Made by a program: the position numbers and the translations under genes
Source: Coxiellaceae bacterium UBA1530
GTDB taxonomy: Bacteria; Pseudomonadota; Gammaproteobacteria; Coxiellales; Coxiellaceae
Length of the DNA: 28,639 nucleotides
NCBI GenBank assembly: GCA_002323325.1
Contig: DCQA01000051.1
Coordinates: 1 to 28,639, forward strand
Direction of reading: 5' to 3'
The notes under the pieces: model-generated
Databases searched by the model: none
Seen by the model: the letters and a program-made list of their open reading frames with translations, nothing else
What the model was told of the DNA's origin: nothing
In this document: positions 16,850-23,950 of the stretch, in pieces
Layout of the letters: each line of letters begins with the position of its first letter
Numbering within the stretch: the first letter of the stretch is position 1

Positions 16850-17761
16850 TCACAATCTTTTGGCAGCCTTAGAGGTGTGAGTATCGTCGGTTTGATAATC
16901 GCTTCTGTTGTTCCACCCAAAAAAACTGAGAAATCCATTATACAGTGATGTGAATGTTTGATTTTCTGTGTTGGTTTGAGAGGTGTCATTAGCCTTAGTG
17001 GTATTTATCTTTGCCTTCTTACTGGGATATTCTATCAGTAGATCTTTAATGGTTGGCCAGCAAACAGGTTTGGTGTTGAGGTAGAGTTTCTGATCATAAA
17101 AATCTGAAAGATAGCCAATAGTGGCGTAAATGTCTGTTTCAGATAGCGCTGGACACGAATGTGGTTTGTCGTAAGATGGAATAACAATGGATTGGTCTTG
17201 TCTGGTTTGATGGATCGTCTCAGTGTCATTTTCTAGGAGCTCTTTTGTTTTATAAGCAAAAAATTTGGCAGTCGTGAGGCACAGACTATAAATCGACAGT
17301 GTTGAGGTTTCATTAGCTGTAAGTATTGCATTGTTGTTTTGTAAGATGTTATTGAGAAAATTGTGTGCTTCTGGTGCGGTTATCATTGGATGAAAGCTTG
17401 TTATTTCCGATGAGTCTTTTTCTTCAGATGCCTCTTCCGCTTGCTTAACTGGATTAAAAATAGCAAAAGATGCTTCAAAAATTGTTCTTAGTTGTTGGAC
17501 GTTTAAAAGTAATTGAGGGTCTAAGTCTTCATTTTGAGAATTGTTATGTTTTATGTCCTGCAATAGCTCTAAGACTTTTATACCAAGGTTAGCAAAAAAA
17601 CCTACCATTAGATTTTGCTGTTCAGTTTCATGAATGTTCTCAAGAGTGCGTTCAAATCCTACCTGGTCAAGTTGACCCAAAAGCGCTTGCCAGATACTCG
17701 TTTCTGAGGTGTATCTGTGAGGCATATTGCCTGACCCTGACTCGTGTTTTCTTTTTGGCAT
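16850..17761 (-). CDS. Hypothetical protein with N-terminal nuclear-localisation-like motif
   Basis: A 303-residue soluble protein that I cannot assign to a family. The start at 17761 is set by AAGGAA placed about seven bases upstream; the open frame continues 56 codons further but without such a site. It begins MPKRKHESGSG, a short basic cluster like a monopartite nuclear localisation signal. A second cluster PSKKAKI lies near the C-terminus and the chain ends SKAAKRL. The middle is helical, with an acidic stretch KQAEEASEEKDSSE. No membrane segment or signal peptide. It converges on hemF and is divergent from the cold-shock gene. A host-targeted protein is possible but not shown. Confidence 0.7.
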   Translation of the reverse strand: MPKRKHESGSGNMPHRYTSETSIWQALLGQLDQVGFERTLENIHETEQQNLMVGFFANLGIKVLELLQDIKHNNSQNEDLDPQLLLNVQQLRTIFEASFAIFNPVKQAEEASEEKDSSEITSFHPMITAPEAHNFLNNILQNNNAILTANETSTLSIYSLCLTTAKFFAYKTKELLENDTETIHQTRQDQSIVIPSYDKPHSCPALSETDIYATIGYLSDFYDQKLYLNTKPVCWPTIKDLLIEYPSKKAKINTTKANDTSQTNTENQTFTSLYNGFLSFFGWNNRSDYQTDDTHTSKAAKRL

Positions 17762-17975
17762 AGTAATTTCCTTAGTGAGTGATTTAAATGCTGATTCAGT
17801 ATAGGTGCTAGCCTGTAAATTAAACATTAAATGAAGGTTAAAGGTCTTTTTTCTACGATTTTTTGGTGATAGAGCTGTATTTGGATTACTTTTGCCCGTC
17901 TTATGCAAGGAGGTACTACTACTAGCCACATCGACGTATTTTGATGTTATTGTTGCTTATTTTGTCAATTTACTG

Positions 17976-18004
17976 TTGAAATGTCGGTCTTATTAGCATA
18001 TCGT
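17976..18004 (+). promoter_or_regulatory. Candidate promoter of the cold-shock gene
   Basis: TTGAAA (17976-17981) and TATCGT (17999-18004) match the -35 and -10 consensus at 5/6 and 4/6 with 17-base spacing. Transcription would start near 18011, giving a leader of about 40 nt. A hairpin at 18009-18022 (ATGTCC/GGACAT) would lie at its very 5' end. Predicted by eye only. Confidence 0.35.
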
Positions 18005-18051
18005 GCACATGTCCTCGGACATTTTTATAATTAATAACAAAGGTAACTTTC

Positions 18052-18246
18052 ATGGAAACTGGTGTAGTAAAATTTTTTAATCACGATAAAGCGTTCGGCT
18101 TTATTACTCCTGACAATGGTGGAAAAGACGTATTCGTTCACAAGAACGGCGTTAAATCAGGACCTCTTCAAGATGGACTGAAAGTTCAGTACAGCACTGA
18201 AGATACACCGAAAGGCCTTAGCGCTATTGAAGTGGAAGTGATCTAA
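18052..18246 (+). CDS. Cold-shock domain protein (CspA family)
   Basis: A 64-residue single cold-shock domain, binding single-stranded RNA or DNA as an RNA chaperone. GVVKFFNHDKAFGFITP contains RNP1 and DVFVH is RNP2. Two consensus positions differ: the usual KWFN tryptophan is Phe, and KGFGFI reads KAFGFI. The fold should survive, but nucleic-acid stacking may be altered. AAAGGT lies upstream of the ATG. The gene has its own candidate promoter and a strong terminator, so it is monocistronic. Confidence 0.95.
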   Translation: METGVVKFFNHDKAFGFITPDNGGKDVFVHKNGVKSGPLQDGLKVQYSTEDTPKGLSAIEVEVI

Positions 18247-18275
18247 GAATTGATTTGATCATCATAGATCTCATG

Positions 18276-18321
18276 GCCGAACCAATTGCTAACATTCGCA
18301 CTTGGTTCGGCTTTTTTTTTT
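18276..18321 (+). terminator. Intrinsic terminator after the cold-shock gene
   Basis: GCCGAACCAA (18276-18285) pairs perfectly with TTGGTTCGGC (18302-18311), with a 16-nt loop and a run of ten T immediately after. It lies about 30 bases after the stop codon and is the strongest terminator in the window. Confidence 0.92.
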
Positions 18322-18399
18322 GCCAATTTGATGATAAAAGGCTTGGATTGTCCATCTTTCTGTTAGCGTATCGATCAATCATAAGAGGTATTAAAGATT

Positions 18400-18906
18400 A
18401 TGTTTCACTGTAATCATGATCGTGACAGCACAGACTACGTCAAAGTGATGGGTTTTTTAGGTATGCTGTTTTTTTTTCAGGTAGGGCAAGACCATGTTTC
18501 CTCAACGCTACCTTATTCATCAAGAAAGTTGTTAAAGGATATTTGCACCGTCTGCTCATGTGTGGGCGCTTATCTAATGTATCGCGGTCTTGGTGCATTT
18601 TTGTCTCGTTCCAATCCTTTTGTACCCAGGATGTTCAGAGCGTCTCATAATGAAAATCAATTCGACACGCTCAAGCTTGTTGGTGAGTGTGGTCGCCACT
18701 TACTATCGTCTCGTATTTTTTTTACAACGTTGTATATGTGCGTTAATTATCAGCGTTCAGGGACTGCACAGATTCCCTCATATTCGGGTGATTTGTGCCT
18801 TCAGTTAGGCCTATTATGTCTCTCAAGAAGGTTGGCTTTAAAGGGTGTTTCGATGTGTGTATCAGATGATCGTTTACTACCAGACTTTCAAGTGTTGCGC
18901 CATTGA
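18400..18906 (+). CDS. Hypothetical protein, possible membrane segments
   Basis: A 168-residue protein not assigned to any family. AAGAGGT lies ten bases before the ATG. Two hydrophobic stretches (about 14-28 and 48-68) could be membrane segments. Cysteines are frequent, including CTVCSC near 48-53. The composition is less regular than that of neighbouring enzymes, with many Arg, Ser and Leu. It sits alone between the cold-shock terminator and the FAD enzyme. It may be a lineage-specific gene; a non-coding open frame cannot be fully excluded. Confidence 0.5.
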   Translation: MFHCNHDRDSTDYVKVMGFLGMLFFFQVGQDHVSSTLPYSSRKLLKDICTVCSCVGAYLMYRGLGAFLSRSNPFVPRMFRASHNENQFDTLKLVGECGRHLLSSRIFFTTLYMCVNYQRSGTAQIPSYSGDLCLQLGLLCLSRRLALKGVSMCVSDDRLLPDFQVLRH

Positions 18907-19075
18907 TGACCTGAATGTTTTATGAGGGTGGTCTTGCATGAAAAGTTTTTTTAATCATGCCTTCTGATTCTTTTATCATTTTATATTATATCTGATATTA
19001 GTAATATCAATTTTACTGATCAATATTTGTCCTTTATCATTATGTCATTGTTAGATATTAATGAGGAGGAAATCA

Positions 19076-20128
19076 ATGAGAAATACATCATCTTTAGTTT
19101 ATTCTTGGGCCATCATTGGCGCGGGTCCTGCAGGGTTAGCCTCAGCGGGTTTATTACTCGATGCGGGCGTTTCTGCCTCTGACATTATTATCATTGATCC
19201 TGAATTTACAGTGGGAGACTTTGGACAGTATTGGGGTGAGGTCTTTAGTAATACAACCGTTGAGTTGTTCATGCGATTTTTTACTGATATTCAGTGTTTC
19301 AATTTTACAAAAAGACAGCAAGTTTTTCCCATAGAATCGATGCCCGCTGATGGGTATTGTCAGTTGAAGGCGGTGCGTGAGCCTTTACAGTGGATAACCA
19401 ATAACTTACGAAAGAGGATTGACTCATTAGAGGGATATGCGTCGGACTTAAAGGTCCATGATGGGGCTTGGAGTGCGCGAGTTGGTGATAAATCCATACG
19501 CGCTCAAAAAGTCATTTTAGCGACGGGTGGCACCCCAAAATCATTGACTCATGAAGGTGTTGATGAAATATCGTTGTACGATGCTCTTAATCCCAGTCGT
19601 TTATCACAAGCAGTAAACCCTAGTGATAAGGTAGCAGTGTTTGGATCATCACATTCATCAATGATCATCATGAAGAACCTTCTAGATGCCGGTGTAAAGC
19701 AGGTGGTCAACTTCTATCTAGCACCTCATCGTTATGCAGTACCTATGGATGGATGGACACTATACGATAATACTGGATTGAAAGCGGATACAGCTAGCTG
19801 GGTAAGGCAACATATTTCCAAACAGCTCGATCCGCGTATCGAACGTTATATTTCGAATGAAAGCAACATGAATGAATATCTGTATGATTGTGATAAAGCC
19901 GTTTACCCAATAGGGTTCAAATCTCGTACGCCTAACCTAAAAGATCTCAATGATCTGCAATACGATGCAAACACCGGCATCATTGCTCCAGGTTTATTTG
20001 GTGCAGGCATAGCTTTTCCTCGTCAGGTGGTCGATCCATTTGGGGGAAGGGAATTAAATGTCGGACTGTTTAAGTTTATGAATGACATTAGAGCGATGGT
20101 TCCACTCTGGCTTCAGTACGGCTTGTAA
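19076..20128 (+). CDS. FAD/NAD(P)-dependent oxidoreductase
   Basis: A 350-residue two-dinucleotide-fold flavoprotein. The N-terminal AIIGAGPAGLAS (about 12-23) is the FAD-binding GxGxxG, followed by IIIIDPE at the end of the second strand. ILATGG closes the first Rossmann half and VAVFGSSHSS begins the NAD(P) half. The ending GLFGAGIAFPRQVVDP resembles the C-terminal FAD contact of this superfamily. No CxxC redox pair like thioredoxin reductase is seen, so it is more like a monooxygenase or ferredoxin-reductase relative. A near-perfect GAGGAGGA at 19063-19070 sets the start at 19076 rather than 19061. It converges on the LysR gene. Substrate unknown. Confidence 0.85.
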   Translation: MRNTSSLVYSWAIIGAGPAGLASAGLLLDAGVSASDIIIIDPEFTVGDFGQYWGEVFSNTTVELFMRFFTDIQCFNFTKRQQVFPIESMPADGYCQLKAVREPLQWITNNLRKRIDSLEGYASDLKVHDGAWSARVGDKSIRAQKVILATGGTPKSLTHEGVDEISLYDALNPSRLSQAVNPSDKVAVFGSSHSSMIIMKNLLDAGVKQVVNFYLAPHRYAVPMDGWTLYDNTGLKADTASWVRQHISKQLDPRIERYISNESNMNEYLYDCDKAVYPIGFKSRTPNLKDLNDLQYDANTGIIAPGLFGAGIAFPRQVVDPFGGRELNVGLFKFMNDIRAMVPLWLQYGL

Positions 20129-20146
20129 GTACGATCTCGTGTTGGG

Positions 20147-21028
20147 CTATTGATCAATGTGCTCTTTAAAGGCTATCAATGCTCTTGAGGGGTATTTATG
20201 TTGATGAGTGACGTAGCTGAGTTGCCTGGCAGAGTCAAAGCAACGACTGGGTACTATTGTGAGTTTTGATCGATAGGAGTGTTCAAGTGCTGATTGAGAG
20301 ATACAAGATAGGCAGTCACTGTGAGCAACGTAATTTTTAATGGCTTCAAAGTCGTTGAGTATGATTTCAATATTCAGAGTGAATTGATTGTAGGCTTGTT
20401 GCTGTAGCCAATCAGCAGTTCCAGAGCCAGGCTCTCGCATAACCCAGGAGTATTTACCCAATTGTTTGGCTGAGTTTTTCTGTTGTGAAGCCAGCGGATG
20501 ATTTTTTCGTGCAATGATGACCAGCTTATCTTCTTTCCAATCTAATGATTTGAGAGATGGATCTTTAGGTACTTGACCTTCAATCAGCGCACAGTCTAAG
20601 GATAAATTCGAGAGTTGTTGGATTAATCTCTCAGTATTATCAATTGATACATCGATGGTGAGATTGGGGTGTTGTTGTTTAAATGTCGCAATGATGCTGG
20701 GCAAGATGTATTTACCAATCGTGCGGCTACAACCTATGTGCAATGTGCCAGTGAGCTCAGTGCTATCGCTTGAGAATAGCCCAGTAAGCTCTCCCGCTTG
20801 ATCCAGTAGTTGGCGAGCTTTTGGAAATAAAGCTTTGCCGTTGTCATTAATCAGTAAGCGTTTCCCGGCACGATCAAATAACGGTACGGCAAGCGCCTCT
20901 TCTAAATGCTGTAAGGCCATGCTCGCAGCAGGTTGTGTCATAAAACAATGCTCTGCCGCTATTGAGATTTTCCCATGTTCGACTGTTTTTACAAAAACAC
21001 GAAGTTGTTTCAACGAGATAGCTAGCAT
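20147..21028 (-). CDS. LysR-family transcriptional regulator, YeiE/CysL-like
   Basis: A 293-residue LysR regulator. The N-terminal helix-turn-helix has QLRVFVKTVEHGKISIAAE then TQPAASMALQHLEEALAVPL, ending in the typical LFDRAGKRLL. The effector domain shows SRTIGKYILPSIIATF and REPGSGTADWL, matching the YeiE/CysL branch, linked in other bacteria to sulfur or sulfite metabolism. The open frame extends to 21301, but ATG 21028 is where the family begins. It is divergent from the DUF2237-selO pair and convergent with the FAD gene, so either could be its target. Confidence 0.92.
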   Translation of the reverse strand: MLAISLKQLRVFVKTVEHGKISIAAEHCFMTQPAASMALQHLEEALAVPLFDRAGKRLLINDNGKALFPKARQLLDQAGELTGLFSSDSTELTGTLHIGCSRTIGKYILPSIIATFKQQHPNLTIDVSIDNTERLIQQLSNLSLDCALIEGQVPKDPSLKSLDWKEDKLVIIARKNHPLASQQKNSAKQLGKYSWVMREPGSGTADWLQQQAYNQFTLNIEIILNDFEAIKNYVAHSDCLSCISQSALEHSYRSKLTIVPSRCFDSARQLSYVTHQHKYPSRALIAFKEHIDQ

Positions 21029-21037
21029 AGTTTTCGT

Positions 21038-21073
21038 ATCATATATACTTATATTGTTATAGTTATATATCAT
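21038..21073. promoter_or_regulatory. Imperfect dyad, candidate LysR operator/autoregulatory site
   Basis: Two 16-base arms (21038-21053 and 21058-21073) form an AT-rich inverted repeat with 13 of 16 positions complementary around TTGT. It lies ten bases upstream of the LysR start, in the divergent region shared with DUF2237-selO, where LysR regulators usually bind. AT-richness makes chance dyads more likely, so confidence is limited. Confidence 0.35.
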
Positions 21074-21172
21074 TATAGCTGATATTTCAACGTGAGGCAG
21101 CGCAATCATATAAGCCTGGAAACTTAACACAAACACGATTATGCTCATGTGCATGATACATAAGGAGTGATT

Positions 21173-21550
21173 ATGGCTGAATCTAAAACTTATCGGCGCA
21201 ACGTACTGGGTACTCAGCTTATGCTGTGTTGCCAATCTCCATTGACGGGGTTTTACAGGGATGGCTACTGTCGCACAGATCAGTATGATCAAGGGCGGCA
21301 CATCGTGTGTGCTGAGATGACCGATGAATTTTTACAGTTTTCATTATCGCGTGGCAATGATCTTATTACAGCGCGACCGCAGTCTGATTTCCCAGGCCTT
21401 AAAGCTGGAGATCATTGGTGTCTTTGTGTGTTGCGTTGGAAGGAAGCTTGGGAGAATAATGTCGCACCGCCGGTTATTTTAGCGTCTTGTGATTACTCTG
21501 CTTTAGAGGTTGTTCCACTCGATACTCTGAAGCACTACGCAACACTCTAG
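21173..21550 (+). CDS. DUF2237 family protein
   Basis: A 125-residue protein of the DUF2237 family. Typical stretches are NVLGTQLMLCCQSPLTGFYR, VCAEMTDEFLQFSLSRGNDL and FPGLKAGDHWCLCVLRWKEA. Several conserved Cys, His and Asp residues suggest metal or redox chemistry, but no function is established. AAGGAG at 21162-21167 sets the start at ATG 21173. The selO start follows eight bases after its stop, so the two genes form an operon, with the LysR gene divergent. Confidence 0.9.
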   Translation: MAESKTYRRNVLGTQLMLCCQSPLTGFYRDGYCRTDQYDQGRHIVCAEMTDEFLQFSLSRGNDLITARPQSDFPGLKAGDHWCLCVLRWKEAWENNVAPPVILASCDYSALEVVPLDTLKHYATL

Positions 21551-21558
21551 GAATTGAT

Positions 21559-23013
21559 ATGTCGAAGCCATCATCTTTTTGTTTTGATAATACCTTTCTA
21601 ACGTTACCTTCTTGTTTGTACACGAAGCTTAAACCCTCACCGGTAGCATCGCCTAACATAATCGCTTTTAACCAGGAGCTATCAGAGAGTCTAGGATTAA
21701 AGCTAGATGCATCATCACCATGCACGGCGGATATTCTTTCGGGTAATGTATGCCTTCCAGAGGGCGGTTATTTTTCGCAGGCCTATGCTGGCCATCAATT
21801 TGGTCATCTAACATTATTGGGGGATGGGCGAGCAATGACCTTAGGCGAGCACCTTACTCCTCATCATCAACGTGTTGATATTCAGTTTAAAGGCTCAGGC
21901 CCGACACCCTATTCACGACAAGGTGATGGACGAGCAGGATTAGGTCCAATGTTGCGTGAATATCTCATATCAGAATCCATGCATGCACTAGGTATACCAA
22001 CCACCCGCACCTTAGCTGTGGTAACAACGGGTGAGAAGATTAGGCGACAAGAGGATCTACCTGGCGCAATTCTAACCCGAGTGGCTGCGTCACATATACG
22101 CGTAGGCTCATTTCAATTTGCAGCCTTGCAAGACGACCCCAAGGTGCTCTGTGACCTTTTAGATTATACGATTCAAAGACACTATCCTGATAAGGACCCA
22201 TCATTGAATCCTGCCATAACCCTATTGACCGCTGTGATGGAACAACAAATCGCTTGCATGGTGGAGTGGATGCGGGTTGGTTTTATTCATGGTGTGATGA
22301 ATACGGATAATGTCACGATATCGGGTGAGACGATAGACTATGGCCCGTGCGCCTTTATGGATAGCTATGATCCTGAAACTGTATTGAGCTCCATCGATAC
22401 TCAAGGACGTTATGCGTTCGACCAACAGCCCATCGTGATGCAGTGGAATATAGCGGTATTTGCGCAGGCATTATTACCGTTGATCGATACTTGCCAAGAT
22501 ACAGCCATTGCGATGTCACAGGCTGTGATTGATCAGTATCCGTCAATCTATCAAGAACGCTGGCTCAACATGATGCGTAAAAAAATCGGTGTGTTTGATA
22601 CTCATGATGATGATGGGTTATTGATTGATGATCTGCTGCAATGGATGCATAAGCACCAAGCGGATTTTACCAACACATTCCGCTATCTTTGTCGGCCTGA
22701 GGTATCGTCGGATCCACTTTTGTCATCACCCAGTTTTAAACAATGGCATCAACGTTGGATAGCTAGGCAAGTAAAGGATTCTCGTCCGATCGACGATGCT
22801 ATCGTTTTGATGGACAGCGTTAATCCTTTTGTTATACCGCGTAATCATTATGTAGAACGGGTATTGCAAGCGGCTTATAATCAGGATATGACCCCGTTTT
22901 ACGAGCTTGAATCAGTACTCAAGCAACCTTACAATCAAAATAGTGCGATCAGTCAATGGACAGTCCCTCCAACAGATTCAGAGCGTGTGCGGTACACCTT
23001 TTGTGGTACGTAA
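21559..23013 (+). CDS. selO: Protein adenylyltransferase SelO
   Basis: A 484-residue SelO/YdiU pseudokinase-fold enzyme that transfers AMP from ATP to protein Ser, Thr or Tyr and is linked to redox stress. Recognisable stretches are YAGHQFGHLTLLGDGRA, IQFKGSGPTPYSRQGDGRAG (nucleotide-binding lysine and GDGRAG), HGVMNTDN (244-251) and the metal-binding DYGP (260-263). It ends RYTFCGT, with Cys482 at the conserved C-terminal site that is selenocysteine in animal SelO. Length and full motif set indicate an intact gene. It is coupled by position with the DUF2237 gene. Confidence 0.96.
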   Translation: MSKPSSFCFDNTFLTLPSCLYTKLKPSPVASPNIIAFNQELSESLGLKLDASSPCTADILSGNVCLPEGGYFSQAYAGHQFGHLTLLGDGRAMTLGEHLTPHHQRVDIQFKGSGPTPYSRQGDGRAGLGPMLREYLISESMHALGIPTTRTLAVVTTGEKIRRQEDLPGAILTRVAASHIRVGSFQFAALQDDPKVLCDLLDYTIQRHYPDKDPSLNPAITLLTAVMEQQIACMVEWMRVGFIHGVMNTDNVTISGETIDYGPCAFMDSYDPETVLSSIDTQGRYAFDQQPIVMQWNIAVFAQALLPLIDTCQDTAIAMSQAVIDQYPSIYQERWLNMMRKKIGVFDTHDDDGLLIDDLLQWMHKHQADFTNTFRYLCRPEVSSDPLLSSPSFKQWHQRWIARQVKDSRPIDDAIVLMDSVNPFVIPRNHYVERVLQAAYNQDMTPFYELESVLKQPYNQNSAISQWTVPPTDSERVRYTFCGT

Positions 23014-23162
23014 CAATACTCAACGTCATTGTCACATGGGTGTGTTATGTGTAAGTATCCGAAGTAATGGTCTTTCTTTATTTTCCCGTAACAATCACAG
23101 ATATTCTGTTTTTAGAGATAGTAGCAGAATATTAAACACACGAATCACTCATAAAGACGAGT

Positions 23163-23366
23163 ATGTCTAATTTAATTGACGCTATCATCTTCAAATATAT
23201 AAAAAAGATTTAATATGACTTAGAGCAGGGTGCTAACTCAAACTCTATTATTGATGCTTCAGAACTTTATGTTATGCGTTGTGCATGTCGATCTACAGTT
23301 GGCATTTTTAAATATCACTTTGAATTTTGTCACTTAATTTTCAATAGTGCTGTTGATAAGTACTAG
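23163..23366 (+). pseudogene. Remnant of an ankyrin-repeat gene
   Basis: From ATG 23163 one frame runs 67 codons to TAG 23364-23366 with a single internal TAA at 23211-23213. The translation starts MSNLIDAIIFKYIKKI, then after the stop reads YDLEQGANSNSIIDASEL. This closely follows the ankyrin-repeat pattern in which an LIDAI helix leads to LLEQGANPN. Downstream no further repeat is visible in any frame, so this is a truncated, inactivated fragment of a longer gene. Ankyrin proteins are common host-directed proteins in intracellular bacteria. Chance resemblance is possible because only one repeat is left. Confidence 0.5.
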
Positions 23367-23437
23367 TTATACACTAAACGTGAAAAAATAATAAAATGAG
23401 TGGCTTGAGTGTGAGCATACCAAAAGAAATAAAAAAA

Positions 23438-23465
23438 GCTTAAGGGATGTATCATGGTCTTAAGC
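23438..23465. other. Hairpin upstream of the structured region
   Basis: GCTTAAG (23438-23444) pairs perfectly with CTTAAGC (23459-23465) around a 14-nt loop that contains GGATG. There is no T-run after it, so it is not a standard terminator. It lies about 40 bases before the larger fold at 23507. Confidence 0.45.
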
Positions 23466-23506
23466 CTTGTTCTCTGATTTCACCTGTTGAATTTAGATAA
23501 AGGAAA

Positions 23507-23655
23507 AGTCGGTAGGCACTACATTTCAAAAAACATTCAAGTGCCATCAACTAAATCTAGTTGATAGCACTTGGAAGCAATACCTGGATGCCCGCAGGCA
23601 CTACGCAGATACATTAAGTAAACCTATTGAAAATTCAATAGGTGATCCACCGACT
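23507..23655. ncRNA. Candidate structured RNA, closed multi-hairpin fold
   Basis: AGTCGGT (23507-23513) pairs with ACCGACT (23649-23655), extendable by two G-C pairs past a bulged A. Inside are three hairpins: 23539-23572 (6 + 8 bp with one mismatch, loop AATC), 23583-23598 (CCTG/CAGG) and 23623-23642 (perfect 8 bp, loop AAAT). This is a closed multibranch fold. GGCACTAC occurs twice, and its copy at 23515 could instead pair with AGTGCC near 23540, hinting at alternative folds. The strand is unknown. A stop-to-stop frame (23497-23673, plus) also crosses it and reads somewhat protein-like, with no start codon. No known RNA family was recognised. Confidence 0.4.
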
Positions 23656-23844
23656 CCATTTAATATTAGCTAATAATTCTAAAAATTCAAATACCGTATT
23701 CACAAATAAGGCAGACGTAGTGTTGTTAGAAACTTGTCTTTTCGTTCACCCATTAATCTTTGTGCACCTTAGCCTAGCATGCCTCCTGGGACAACGAGCT
23801 ATGGCTTAGCTTAGGGTTAATTTTGAGTATCAGCTAGATTGGAG

Positions 23845-23876
23845 TCGTCATGAGAGGTCTTTAGGGGGCATGACGA
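23845..23876. other. Hairpin in the selO/734-residue gene gap
   Basis: TCGTCATG (23845-23852) pairs perfectly with CATGACGA (23869-23876) around a purine-rich 16-nt loop with GGGGG. No T-tract follows on either strand. A further near-palindrome at about 23939-23961 (CATCATTGAA arms) overlaps the stop codon of the downstream minus-strand gene and may help end its transcript. The rest of 23667-23950 shows no gene. Confidence 0.4.
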
Positions 23877-23950
23877 GATCACGATTATCACTTATGGGTT
23901 ATTAATTGAGTTGCAGGTCTTCGAACCATAACTATCAATCATCATTGAAT

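Noticed and set aside
22907..23170. Plus-strand open frame running past the end of selO
   Set aside because: It is mostly out of frame inside selO and has no ribosome binding site or recognisable sequence.
23507..23655. Miniature transposon with terminal inverted repeats
   Set aside because: No target-site duplication flanks the arms and no second copy is present in the window.
23507..23658. tRNA or tmRNA reading of the 7-bp closing helix followed by CCA
   Set aside because: No conserved T8, no TTCGA T-loop and no tmRNA tag frame; the CCA is probably chance.
23906..23930. tRNA-like T-arm (GGTTCGAAGACC on the minus strand)
   Set aside because: No proper five-pair T-stem, acceptor or anticodon arm around it.
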